Below, in pieces: positions 43,854-52,821 of a stretch of DNA of 64,000 nucleotides. Position 1 is the first letter of the stretch, and every line of letters starts with the position of its first letter. The stretch comes from Algoriphagus antarcticus (lineage in GTDB: Bacteria > Bacteroidota > Bacteroidia > Cytophagales > Cyclobacteriaceae). The translations under genes and the position numbers were made by a program. The notes under the pieces are model-generated. The model was not told the DNA's origin. It did not search any database and saw nothing but the letters and a program-made list of their open reading frames with translations. The stretch covers positions 1 through 64,000 of the forward strand of contig NZ_MSSW01000037.1 of the NCBI RefSeq assembly GCF_002150685.1, in the 5' to 3' direction.

Positions 43854-44603
43854 TTAAACAGCTGTGTATCCACCATCAGCTATGATGTATGAGCCATTAG
43901 TAAAGGATGATTTGTCTGAATTCAGAAATACAACCAGCTCTGCAACTTCCTCAGATGTGCCTAGACGATTCATACTTGATTTAGCTGCAATGGCAGCTTT
44001 AGTCTCATCGTCAAGATTATCGTCCAAAAGTGGCGTTGCGATATATCCTGGTCCTACGGCATTACATCGAATATTCTTTGAACCATATTCTGCAGCGATA
44101 TTTTTGGTGAGTCCAACTACTCCATGTTTGGAAGCAGTATAAGCTGGACTCATTGGCGCGGCCACTTTCCCATGAATGGAAGCAATATTTACAATATTAC
44201 CTCCACCGTTTTTCACCATTTGTTCTAGCTGATAGCGACATGCATAGAATACTCCAGATAGGTTTAGAGCAATCACCTTATCCCAGCCTGCAATATCATA
44301 TTCACCTGTCAAAGCTGCTGGACCAGCGATTCCAGCATTGTTGCAGGCAATGTCAAGTCGACCATATGCAGCCACAAGCTCTTCTACTACTCGCTTATTA
44401 TCCTCTGCTTTGGAAGAATCCGCATAAATAAAAATAGCTTCTCCGCCTAACTTCTTGATGCTATCGACTACTGCCTGACCATGTTCCGCATTTATATCCG
44501 AAACCGCCACTTTAGCTCCTTCTCGGGCATAGGCTTTTGCAATTGCTTTACCGATTCCTGAACCTCCACCGGAGATATAGGCAACTTTATCTTTTAGTAC
44601 CAT
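43854..44603 (-). CDS. SDR-family oxidoreductase
   Basis: The 249-residue protein is a classical short-chain dehydrogenase. It has the NAD(P) motif SGGGSGIG at about 11-18, NNAGIAG near 88, the catalytic serine in VNIASIHG and the YTASKHG tyrosine-lysine pair near 155. It reduces or oxidises an alcohol/ketone; relatives are annotated as glucose dehydrogenase or 3-oxoacyl-ACP reductase. An aspartate after the second strand (SDINAEHG) favours NAD over NADP. It stands alone, so the substrate is open. Confidence 0.9.
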   Translation of the reverse strand: MVLKDKVAYISGGGSGIGKAIAKAYAREGAKVAVSDINAEHGQAVVDSIKKLGGEAIFIYADSSKAEDNKRVVEELVAAYGRLDIACNNAGIAGPAALTGEYDIAGWDKVIALNLSGVFYACRYQLEQMVKNGGGNIVNIASIHGKVAAPMSPAYTASKHGVVGLTKNIAAEYGSKNIRCNAVGPGYIATPLLDDNLDDETKAAIAAKSSMNRLGTSEEVAELVVFLNSDKSSFTNGSYIIADGGYTAV

Positions 44604-44955
44604 GATTAAATTGTTTAGTTTAAAATCTAATAAATACTGTATATGTATATCCGCAATTGCACCAGTAAAAATATAAAAGCATTATAGAACAAGCTCCACT
44701 CTAGGATTTAGGCCACTTCGGTCACCCCTGCCTCCGGCAGACAGGCGACTTCGGTCATCCAGCCTTTAACCCAAATAGAATATGGATACTGGCATCATTG
44801 CAGATAATCAAAATACTGTTTTTCAAACGTATCAACGCAACAAAAAAGTGGCGCCGTGGAAGCTATTCCCTTCCCATGATTACTCAAAGCATTGACTACC
44901 TCGATTCTATCACAGAATCAAGGTACAGTTTTTTATGTTTCTTATGTTACAGAAG
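44604..44955. other. Intergenic region with a CTGCC-type palindrome
   Basis: Around 44711-44761 the phrase ACTTCGGTCA occurs twice, flanking CCTGCCTCCGGCAGACAGGC, a degenerate palindrome. The rest holds no gene. It separates the SDR promoter region from the S9 peptidase 3' end; no clear peptidase terminator was seen. Confidence 0.45.
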
Positions 44956-47439
44956 TTACTTATCCATGGGTTTATCCCGTTGCATTTCTATCATATCCAC
45001 TGGCGGAGGCGTATTGTCTCCGAGCAAATGCTGCACAAAATAATCCCCCATTCTCCAGAAGAAATACTCTGCCATCTCGCCATAGCCATGGCGTTGACCC
45101 GGAAGCATCACAAAGTCAAATCGTTTTCCAGCCTTCATCAAGGTATTCGCCATTCGGATAGAATTTGCAGGATGCACATTATTATCCACGTCGCCATGCG
45201 ATAGCATCAGATGTCCTTTTAGATTTTTGGCTAAATCAGGATTTTTTTCGATCTGATAGAAGAAAGTAGTATCACCTTTGGCATTGATCTGTTCCTTCAC
45301 ACCGTGGTGTTTTTCAGACCACCAGCGGTTGTAGATATTGTTTTCGTGATTTCCTGCGGAGGAAACTGCCACCTTGAAAATATCAGGATAAACCAACATC
45401 GCCGCAGTGGACATAAATCCACCTCCAGAATGTCCATGAATCCCAACTTTCGACCTGTCAATATAATTGAACCGGTCAGCCAATTGCTCGATAGCAGCCT
45501 TTTTATCCGCCAACCCATAATCTCTCAAATCTCCATAACCGTAGTTATGATACCACTTTGAGCGACCTGGATGACCACCTCTGTTTCCCAAAGTGATCAC
45601 TACAAAACCAAACTGCGCCAATCGATCTGTACGATCCATTCGCGCAGAAAATGCTTTATCTACAGCTTCCGTTTGTGGTCCTGGATATACATATTCGATG
45701 ATCGGATACTGACGAGTCGAGTCAAAATCAAAAGGCTTGTACATCACGCCATATAGATCTGTGATTCCATCATCCGCTTTGAAGGTAAATGGCTCTGGGA
45801 ATTGATAGCCTGCGGCAAAAAGATTGGACAAATCAGCAGTTTCCAGATCCATTACTTTGCCTCCATTTCTATCCAGTAAGACAGATACTGGAGTAGTGTT
45901 TACTCTGGAAAAAGTATTCACAAAGTAGCTTCCAGCATCATTCATATCTGAGGTATGATTGAAATCACCCTTGTTCAAAAGTGTAACTGCTCCACCATCC
46001 AAACTTACCGAATACAAATGCTCGTAATAAGGATCCTCTCCATTTTCACGGCCATTTGCCACGAAGAACAACCGTCTTCCCTTCTCATCCACTCGCTCCA
46101 CACGATCGGTATGGAATGCGCCTGAAGTTAATTGTCTTTTCAGTGTTCCATCTTTTCCATACAAATAGAAATGTCCCCATCCGTCGCGCTCAGACCAAAA
46201 TATCAACTCATCCCCACCATTCACCAGTTCTGGTCTGGCGAAATCTATGTACGCATTGCTTCGCTCCTCGATTACTACTTCTTTGGTGCCTGTGCTTAGA
46301 TTCCATCTGGCGATGTCCACCTTTTTCAAATCTCTGGAGGTAATACCGAAATAGAATTCATCTTCATCACCAAGCCAAGTTGAAGCTCTGAAATCATCAT
46401 CCCGTGCATTTGCAGGCGCAGGAGTTGAATAGATGTTGACTGTTTGATCTTTGAACGTAGGCATAGGCAGGTGCTTCATTTCCTCTGTAGCAAAGGAGTA
46501 ATGATACACAAATTCTATGGGCTGCTCTTTATCCCCTGGCATTGGATATTTGTAAGTCTCCAAAGTTGGCCTTGGGTCACGCGTATTGTGTAGCACCCAG
46601 AGGTCTTTTACCTTTCTATCGTCAGATCTCGAAGTGACAAATTGCGTGGAAGCATCATTCCACAGCACTCCGGCGCGCTTTCTTTTGTCCTTATTTTTCT
46701 CCACTTCCTCATTATCCTCTCCTCTTCCATTGGAGCCGTACCCGAAGTCTTCTTCTCCATCTTCAGTGATCTGATTTTCTACTATCGTGCTATCCTTTTC
46801 ATCTTTTACAGCTTTCAGAAAATTCTCCTTGTCCATCCAAAAGAGATTATTATGCTTCGCAAAAACGACTTTGGATGAATCAGGGGAAATATTCGCCCAA
46901 GACATCCGTTCTGGATCCTCTGGGGCATCTTTGATCTCTGTAAGCTGCTGGGTGCTGATAGTGTAGTGAAAGACAAAAGTCTTCTTCTCCATAGAATCCT
47001 TCTTGCTCTTATCTTTTTCCTTGATCTCTGCCCAGTCCTTTTTCAACACTTCCTCTGTCCCTTTCACTTTGAATTTGATCGTATTTTCATCTTCCAGAAA
47101 TTTCAAATCTTCAAGCTCCAGGTGCTGTCCATCTACAGGGTCTTTAGTGATTTTGGTGATTTCCATAGCCAGTTTATCCTTGTCGAAAAGTTGGGATTTG
47201 CTCTTTCTTGCCGGATCCACAAGATACCAGTTGTTGCCTGCGCTGGTTTTGTATTCGTACCAAAAGCGGTCTGACTTTTTCAACCAATGTGGAGAAACCG
47301 AAGTCGAAAAAACCAGTTTCTTCATTTTCTCAGGTGAAAATCGTGATGCTAATTCATAATTGCCTGTGTAAACCTGCTCTTGCGAAAAGGCGGTATTCAA
47401 AGTCATTAAGAATACAAATGCGAGTAAAGTGTGCTTCAT
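44956..47439 (-). CDS. S9-family serine peptidase (dipeptidyl peptidase IV-like)
   Basis: The 827-residue protein has a signal peptide, an N-terminal beta-propeller (DPPIV_N type) and a C-terminal alpha/beta-hydrolase. The catalytic serine lies in GHSGGGF (Ser671), the aspartate in GDVDNNVH (Asp752) and the histidine in RHGYG (His784). It cleaves peptides, probably removing N-terminal dipeptides after proline, in the periplasm. A lysine/glutamate-rich insertion near residues 150-260 (KEKDKSKKDS, GRGEDNEEVEKNKDK) interrupts the propeller. It is a single gene. Confidence 0.92.
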   Translation of the reverse strand: MKHTLLAFVFLMTLNTAFSQEQVYTGNYELASRFSPEKMKKLVFSTSVSPHWLKKSDRFWYEYKTSAGNNWYLVDPARKSKSQLFDKDKLAMEITKITKDPVDGQHLELEDLKFLEDENTIKFKVKGTEEVLKKDWAEIKEKDKSKKDSMEKKTFVFHYTISTQQLTEIKDAPEDPERMSWANISPDSSKVVFAKHNNLFWMDKENFLKAVKDEKDSTIVENQITEDGEEDFGYGSNGRGEDNEEVEKNKDKRKRAGVLWNDASTQFVTSRSDDRKVKDLWVLHNTRDPRPTLETYKYPMPGDKEQPIEFVYHYSFATEEMKHLPMPTFKDQTVNIYSTPAPANARDDDFRASTWLGDEDEFYFGITSRDLKKVDIARWNLSTGTKEVVIEERSNAYIDFARPELVNGGDELIFWSERDGWGHFYLYGKDGTLKRQLTSGAFHTDRVERVDEKGRRLFFVANGRENGEDPYYEHLYSVSLDGGAVTLLNKGDFNHTSDMNDAGSYFVNTFSRVNTTPVSVLLDRNGGKVMDLETADLSNLFAAGYQFPEPFTFKADDGITDLYGVMYKPFDFDSTRQYPIIEYVYPGPQTEAVDKAFSARMDRTDRLAQFGFVVITLGNRGGHPGRSKWYHNYGYGDLRDYGLADKKAAIEQLADRFNYIDRSKVGIHGHSGGGFMSTAAMLVYPDIFKVAVSSAGNHENNIYNRWWSEKHHGVKEQINAKGDTTFFYQIEKNPDLAKNLKGHLMLSHGDVDNNVHPANSIRMANTLMKAGKRFDFVMLPGQRHGYGEMAEYFFWRMGDYFVQHLLGDNTPPPVDMIEMQRDKPMDK

Positions 47440-47704
47440 AGTTGATCTGTTTGGGAAAACGAATCTAAACTAAACACCTACGACTATAAGAACCACTAGT
47501 ATAAAATCAGCCACGCATTCTTGCATTTCTAATCCATTCCAGACTAACTAATTTTTTTAGCTGTTAGGACAGCCCTTTTAACACCATTTTAACATAGGGA
47601 TTACATAGGAACTCAAAACCTAAGTAAACTTACTATTTTCTTAATAATGAACTGACACTGAGTTGAATTGGAGGTTATATCTTTCAACCAAAACAAGATA
47701 ATAC

Positions 47705-48580
47705 GTGAAAACCCAATTCAAAACGATAGTAGTATCCGATGTACATTTGGGTACAAAAGGGGCCAAAGCCAAAGAGATCGCACGATTTCTAAAGCAGTAC
47801 AACTGTGAAAATCTCATTCTCAACGGGGACATCATCGACGGCTGGCAACTCAAGAAGTCAGGTTCATGGAAAAGAAAGCATACCCGCTTTTTCAACAGAA
47901 TCCTGAAAATGATTGAGAATCATAATACCAAGGTGTATTATCTCCGAGGCAATCATGACGATTTTCTCGATCAGATTCTCCCCTTTCAGATGGGCAATCT
48001 TTCTATCCAAAAAGACATGATCTATGAAAGTCATGGCAAAAAATACTTCATCACTCACGGTGACGTATTTGACAGTATCACGACTAATCTTCGCTGGATT
48101 GCCTACTTGGGCGATATTGGCTATACGTTTTTGCTTTGGCTGAATAGCGTGGTGAATCATTACCGAATCAAGCGCGGCCTTCCTTATTTCTCTCTTTCTC
48201 ACTATGTAAAAGGAAAGGTCAAATCAGCGGTGTCCTACATCGATCAGTATGAGGAAGAGCTTTCAAAAATGGCTAAAGCCAAAGGCTGCGATGGAATCAT
48301 CTGTGGTCATATTCACAAAGCCGAAAACAGGGTAATAGATGGCATTCAATACATGAATTCAGGCGACTGGGTGGAGACTATGAGTGCATTGGCGGAGGAT
48401 CATGAAGGCAACTGGCAGTTGATCTACTACAACGAAATCAACTTCAAGGAAGTCAAAGACGACAACCTGCAGCAATTCTTCATAGGCAAACCCGAAGCTT
48501 CGATCATTCCGATGAGAGAAGTTTCCTTCGAAAAGCCAAAAGACGATCTGGAGCCACCAGCTATTACTTCCATCCAATGA
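47705..48580 (+). CDS. LpxH-like metallophosphatase (UDP-2,3-diacylglucosamine diphosphatase family)
   Basis: The 291-residue protein starts at a GTG (KTQFKTIVVSDVHLG follows) and has all calcineurin-type motifs: SDVHLG, LNGDIIDGW, LRGNHDD, ITHGD and CGHIHKAENR. It belongs to the Bacteroidota branch annotated as LpxH-like, which would cleave UDP-diacylglucosamine in lipid A synthesis, but close paralogues act on other lipids. It overlaps the following glycosyltransferase start by four bases, so the pair probably handles one lipid-linked sugar. Confidence 0.85.
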   Translation: MKTQFKTIVVSDVHLGTKGAKAKEIARFLKQYNCENLILNGDIIDGWQLKKSGSWKRKHTRFFNRILKMIENHNTKVYYLRGNHDDFLDQILPFQMGNLSIQKDMIYESHGKKYFITHGDVFDSITTNLRWIAYLGDIGYTFLLWLNSVVNHYRIKRGLPYFSLSHYVKGKVKSAVSYIDQYEEELSKMAKAKGCDGIICGHIHKAENRVIDGIQYMNSGDWVETMSALAEDHEGNWQLIYYNEINFKEVKDDNLQQFFIGKPEASIIPMREVSFEKPKDDLEPPAITSIQ

Positions 48581-49692
48581 AATTCCTGTTTATAGTTCAG
48601 GGAGAAGGTCGTGGTCACATGACGCAGGCCATCGCTTTTTCCCACATGCTCAAAAAGCAAGGGCACGAATTGACAGGGGTGATACTTGGGAAAAGTAAGC
48701 GGCGTTCAATTCCTGAGTTTTTCTCCAGAGAAATAGCAGCCCCTATCCATTTGGTGGAAAGTCCAAATTTCGCTTGTGATACCGATGAAAAAAAGATTTT
48801 GATCGGTAAAACTATCCGGAAGAATCTTGTAAAATCAGTTACTTTCTGGCGAAGCCTAAAACAAATCGACAAAGTAGTCAAAGCGGAAAATCCAGATATT
48901 ATCCTGAATTTTTATGATTTATTGGGTGGGCTTTACTATGCCTTCTTTCGTCCAAAGTCAGTTTTTTGGGTTATCGGACATCAATATTTGATTTACCACC
49001 CAAGTTTCCAATTTGCTCCATCCAACCGATTGAACAAGTTCTTTTTCAAGTTCAACACGAGGATGACGGCATTTGGAGCATCTCAAAAACTTGCGCTTTC
49101 TTTCTATGAATTAGATTCTACTGATAAGATTACCGTAGTGCCGCCACTGCTTCGAGAGGAAGTGAAAAAACTCAAACCGACGGAGGGAGACTTTTTCCTA
49201 ACCTACATGGTCAATTCAGGATATGGGCAAGAAGTTGTCTTTTATGCAAAAGCTAATCCGTCGCTTCAAATCCGCGCTTATTGGGATAAAAAGGATGCCG
49301 CAGAAACTGAGTTTCCATTGCCAAATCTTAGTTTTCACAGAGTTCATGACAAGAACTTCCTTCGAGACATGGCCGCTTGTAAAGGGCTAATCAGCACAGC
49401 TGGTTTTGAGTCAATTTGTGAAGCGATGTATCTGGGAAAGCCCGTGATGGTGATTCCCATCAAAGGTCAATATGAGCAAGCGTGCAATGCGCTGGACACC
49501 GTGCATTCTGGAGCGGGTATTACCTCAGCCAATTTTGATTTTTCAAAGCTCGAAAAGGTAATACAAACGAAATTTACAGCTGATACATCTATTCAAGGTT
49601 GGGTAAATACCTGGCCACAGACATTCCAACAAATCCTCCCAGAAACAAAAATGACTGAACCAGAAGTATATCTGACTCAGTCATTTTCATGA
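48577..49692 (+). CDS. Glycosyltransferase of the GT28/UGT-like type
   Basis: The 371-residue protein has the GT-B outline of MurG-like enzymes: FIVQGEGRGHMTQA at the N-terminus and a C-terminal nucleotide-sugar site containing STAGFESICEAMYLGKPVMV and IKGQYEQACNA. It probably moves a sugar to a lipid or polyprenol acceptor at the inner membrane. Its coupling with the LpxH-like gene suggests glycolipid synthesis. The donor and acceptor are not known. Confidence 0.85.
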   Translation: MKFLFIVQGEGRGHMTQAIAFSHMLKKQGHELTGVILGKSKRRSIPEFFSREIAAPIHLVESPNFACDTDEKKILIGKTIRKNLVKSVTFWRSLKQIDKVVKAENPDIILNFYDLLGGLYYAFFRPKSVFWVIGHQYLIYHPSFQFAPSNRLNKFFFKFNTRMTAFGASQKLALSFYELDSTDKITVVPPLLREEVKKLKPTEGDFFLTYMVNSGYGQEVVFYAKANPSLQIRAYWDKKDAAETEFPLPNLSFHRVHDKNFLRDMAACKGLISTAGFESICEAMYLGKPVMVIPIKGQYEQACNALDTVHSGAGITSANFDFSKLEKVIQTKFTADTSIQGWVNTWPQTFQQILPETKMTEPEVYLTQSFS

Positions 49693-49705
49693 GTTGAATA
49701 ACCAA

Positions 49706-49783
49706 AACCTGCCAGGATTACGCCAATCTCATCAGTACACTTGTTTTAATTTGTTCAATTCTGATAGAAAAACCTGGCAGGTT
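49706..49783. repeat. Inverted pair of the AACCTGCCAGG motif
   Basis: AACCTGCCAGG at 49706-49716 and its exact complement CCTGGCAGGTT at 49773-49783 are 56 bases apart. The right half-site by itself is close to a palindrome (AACCTG, G, CAGGTT). It lies between the convergent glycosyltransferase and the BlaR1 remnant and could act as a long-loop hairpin or as two copies of a small dispersed repeat. Confidence 0.6.
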
Positions 49784-49814
49784 AAACCCAGGTCATATTA
49801 CGCTTCCAATAGTG

Positions 49815-50087
49815 CTAGCAGCCTGTCAATAATTTTTGTTCAGGACTTAGCTCGTCTGTAGCCTTAAATATCATCAAACCATTTTCCTCCAATCGGATAT
49901 AAGGAAAATTCACCATTTTCACTTGTCTTTTCTGTACCGGTTCCATGGCCAGGTATTTATCCTGTAGCTCATTATATAGTTGATACATCGTTTCACGCAT
50001 TTCTGGTGACTTATGTGAATTATTTCAGCCTTCATTATATTTCAATCCATATTGATAATAAAGTTTCTTATAGGCCTCTACTTTTTC
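49815..50087 (-). pseudogene. Frameshifted second C-terminal module of the BlaR1-like protein
   Basis: In the frame reached by adding one base at the A-tract ending the BlaR1-like gene, the sequence continues VEAYKKLYYQYGLKYNEG, a TGA at 50025-50027, then NNSHKSPEMRETMYQLYNEL through QVKMVNFPYIRLEENG to DELSPEQ. This mirrors the upstream protein's own C-terminus (AYEKL..., EMFSDLGSKYYQV, HPFAPYLKLKSKG, EDLTAEE), so the gene once had two tandem copies of this module and the last is now lost. An ATG at 50000 allows a 61-residue frame, which is unlikely to be expressed on its own. Confidence 0.65.
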
Positions 50088-52141
50088 TTAGGATTAGCCA
50101 TGGGCGGAGGTGTTGGCAATTGACTAACTTCCTCAGCAGTCAAATCTTCCTTCAACTTGTAATAAACTCTACCTTTAGATTTCAACTTTAAGTAAGGTGC
50201 AAAAGGATGAATAGGGCGTTCCACTTTTGGCTTGTCATTGAAAGCGACTTGGTAGTATTTACTTCCCAAGTCTGAAAACATCTCCGTTAATTTCTCTTGC
50301 TCTGCTTTGGTTCTCTCTACAAAATGCGGCGCTTGGTTTCTTAATTTTTCGTAAGCCAAATTGGCATCTACATAGGATTGAAGCAAATCTTTTATTCGAT
50401 CTGCTTTAATTGTGGGAGGCCATTTGCTTGAATCACTAGTTTGCTGTTTGGCCACAGGCTCATTTCCTTTCTTAATCCATGGCTTCCCATGATTTACTCG
50501 CTTGGCAGCTGGATAAATATAGAGTTTATGATCCTTTGTCATAGGAGCACCAAAATCGGACTTATTACCATAAGTTCTTTCATATGCCTCATGGCTATAC
50601 AAACTAACCTGATACTCCTGCGGGAATCGTTCAGAACGGGCATTTAGGTGAACAAAACTGCTAAAGACATAAACTATATCTGAAGTACTCATATTCTCCA
50701 ATTGAGAATTAGGAATAACCTTTCCGTCCAACCAAAGAGCAAAATCTGCAGAGTTCTTCCAAGACTCGAACTCTTCGCCACTTGGTTTCCTTTTAGCAGG
50801 TGCTTTTAAAGGAGGCGTCAAAGATGTTTTTACAGATTCTGATAGCTCGTTATAAGTTTTTGCAATTAACTCTCCCGCTTCATTCTCCACAAAAAAAGAG
50901 GCATTTCGGTAATAGGTTTCCTTCTCAGCATTCTGTTCAACCCCACTTCCAACAGGATTTTGATCATAGGAAACATAGTTAATCCTTCGAATATCAAGTT
51001 CTCTTAACATTTCCTGGAAGTCACTCAATTCTCCCATTGAACTTCGCGAACTAGTGATCAGGTTAATCTTCAAATCATCTTTTGCAGCCTTCTTCATAAG
51101 GATCATTTCTTTTAATGCATCAATTCCATATTCTTGATTTTCAAGAAAGATCGCACCATTTGGCTTTAATTCAAGAGTAAGATCATAGTCTATGTCATCA
51201 TCATATATTGTATTTGAAGCGTTTACATACACTTCAGGCATTGCAGGGTCACTATCCGCTTCAGCGGTCACCCTTTCACTGAAAAAGTATACCAGCATAC
51301 CTAAAACAGGTAACAAGACCAAAACCTTGATCCAACTATTCGAACTCCTTGATTTACGTTTCATCATTTCAAATCGTTTTTTGGTTAATGAAAAATTCAA
51401 ACTACTTGCCAAACCATACTTCTGCCCTGAAAGCATCATAGCTAAGAGTTGGCTCTCGTATTTTTCCAGAGAAGTGCTGCGCAAAGCCGCTGCATCTGCT
51501 ATAAATTCATGATTGAGTTTAATGGTTGCCTTGGCCCAATACAGCCCAGGATGAAACCACAGCGGTACTAGCAACCCTTCAATAAATAGAATATCCCAGC
51601 TGTGCTTCTCCTCAATATGCGTACGCTCATGATCAAAAACAGCATCGGTAAACTTCCCGTTTTCCAGATGTGATTCAGCTACGAAAATGTATTTCAGAAA
51701 AGAATAAGGAAGGGAATCTCCTTTGAGCAAAACCAAGGTTTGATCCCTGTAAATGATCTTGACATTTCGCTGAATTTGATTGACAAGAATCTTGATATTT
51801 CGGACAAAACGAAACAAAAAGATCATAGAAATCAGGATATAAATACCGATAAACAGATTTTCCCAATTAAACTGAGTCTTCTCTACAGCCACAAAAACAG
51901 GTAAATCTTCAGATAAAGATTCTGATGATGATTCGAAAAAAATCGGTTCTGAGACTAACTCAATTGGCTCCGCAATTTCATGGTGAACCTCAATCGTATA
52001 GAGAGGAATCAGAAAAGAAGCGACTACCGAAAAAAGCAGGAAAAACCTGTTGAATCTATGCATCGCTTCCCGCTGCAAAAGCAATCGGTGTACAAAAAGT
52101 AAAATAAGCAAACAGGCTATGGATTTAAGTAAGTAAACCAT
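50078..52141 (-). CDS. BlaR1-like M56 membrane metallopeptidase
   Basis: The 687-residue protein has four N-terminal membrane segments around the M56 zinc peptidase domain, whose HExxH-type motif is HERTH at 171-175. A long C-terminal sensor part of no clear fold carries the AYEKL...ADLGSKYY-like module and a PTPPPMANPKKK end. In BlaR1/MecR1 systems the protease is activated by a signal and then destroys the BlaI repressor. Here its start overlaps the BlaI stop as TAATG, the usual coupled order. It lacks a penicillin-binding domain, so the signal is not necessarily a beta-lactam. The tail is shortened by a frameshift (see the remnant at 49815-50087). Confidence 0.9.
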   Translation of the reverse strand: MVYLLKSIACLLILLFVHRLLLQREAMHRFNRFFLLFSVVASFLIPLYTIEVHHEIAEPIELVSEPIFFESSSESLSEDLPVFVAVEKTQFNWENLFIGIYILISMIFLFRFVRNIKILVNQIQRNVKIIYRDQTLVLLKGDSLPYSFLKYIFVAESHLENGKFTDAVFDHERTHIEEKHSWDILFIEGLLVPLWFHPGLYWAKATIKLNHEFIADAAALRSTSLEKYESQLLAMMLSGQKYGLASSLNFSLTKKRFEMMKRKSRSSNSWIKVLVLLPVLGMLVYFFSERVTAEADSDPAMPEVYVNASNTIYDDDIDYDLTLELKPNGAIFLENQEYGIDALKEMILMKKAAKDDLKINLITSSRSSMGELSDFQEMLRELDIRRINYVSYDQNPVGSGVEQNAEKETYYRNASFFVENEAGELIAKTYNELSESVKTSLTPPLKAPAKRKPSGEEFESWKNSADFALWLDGKVIPNSQLENMSTSDIVYVFSSFVHLNARSERFPQEYQVSLYSHEAYERTYGNKSDFGAPMTKDHKLYIYPAAKRVNHGKPWIKKGNEPVAKQQTSDSSKWPPTIKADRIKDLLQSYVDANLAYEKLRNQAPHFVERTKAEQEKLTEMFSDLGSKYYQVAFNDKPKVERPIHPFAPYLKLKSKGRVYYKLKEDLTAEEVSQLPTPPPMANPKKK

Positions 52142-52509
52142 TATTTTTTCTGATTTAGCTGGTCTTCGATTATACTCTTAAGATCTAATAATTCCTCCTC
52201 GGAGAGTTCGCCCTTTTTGGTGAAAAAAGAGGCAAACTGTGCTGGCGAATCGTTAAAGAAGTTTTTGATCAGACCTTTGAGGTGCTTTGAAAAATAACTT
52301 TCCTTCGTGACTAACGGATAATATTCGCGGAGCTTCCCTGCAGCTTCATAGCCTACGAATTCCTTTTCCTGCATACGCTTCAATAGCGTAGAGATAGTGG
52401 TAGTAGCTGGTTTGGGATTTTCATAAGCATCTAATAAGTCCTTCATAAAAGCTCGCTTAAGCCTCCACAGATGGTTCATCAGTTCTTCCTCTGTTCTAGA
52501 TAGTTTCAT
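52141..52509 (-). CDS. BlaI/MecI/CopY-family repressor
   Basis: The 122-residue protein has the winged helix of BlaI repressors (LSRTEEELMNHLWRLKRAF, TTISTLLKRMQEKEFVGYEA) and the C-terminal dimer region in which the protease cleaves. Two operators of the family type TACA-NN-TGTA lie directly upstream over its promoter. It should repress its own operon with the M56 gene until the membrane protease is activated. Confidence in the family and in autoregulation is high; the inducer is unknown. Confidence 0.93.
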   Translation of the reverse strand: MKLSRTEEELMNHLWRLKRAFMKDLLDAYENPKPATTTISTLLKRMQEKEFVGYEAAGKLREYYPLVTKESYFSKHLKGLIKNFFNDSPAQFASFFTKKGELSEEELLDLKSIIEDQLNQKK

Positions 52510-52530
52510 AGCCTTTAGATCAAATTACAT

Positions 52531-52573
52531 CTACAAATGTAGAACAATAATTTACATCTACAAGTGTAGATGT
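52531..52573 (-). promoter_or_regulatory. blaI promoter covered by two BlaI operators
   Basis: Operator 1 at 52531-52542 reads CTACAAATGTAG. Operator 2 at 52554-52573 has 9-base arms (ACATCTACA / TGTAGATGT) around AG. On the minus strand the -7 box TACATTTG (52534-52541) lies inside operator 1, and the -33 TTG (52561-52563) lies inside operator 2, exactly 19 bases apart. Both promoter elements are thus buried in repressor sites. Confidence 0.9.
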
Positions 52574-52821
52574 GAAATCACAATTATTAATTTGTATTCA
52601 CACTTTTTTAGCATCCTACCAGCAATTCAATAATTTTATATGAATCTTTGTGGGTTGGGAAACCTAAACATTCCCGACTCACCCCCTGTTCATCAATTGA
52701 ACGAAAAGCATCATTCATTAGCAAATCAAAAAATTCATTTCTGTCCATTGATTGATGGTCTGATTTTAGACTATAATTAATAGAGATTGAAAATTTAAAA
52801 GATTGCCCGTAGAGAAATTAC

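Noticed and set aside
49815..50000. 61-residue independent gene downstream of BlaR1
   Set aside because: It is the continuation of a frame with a stop upstream and mirrors the BlaR1 C-terminal module; better read as a remnant.
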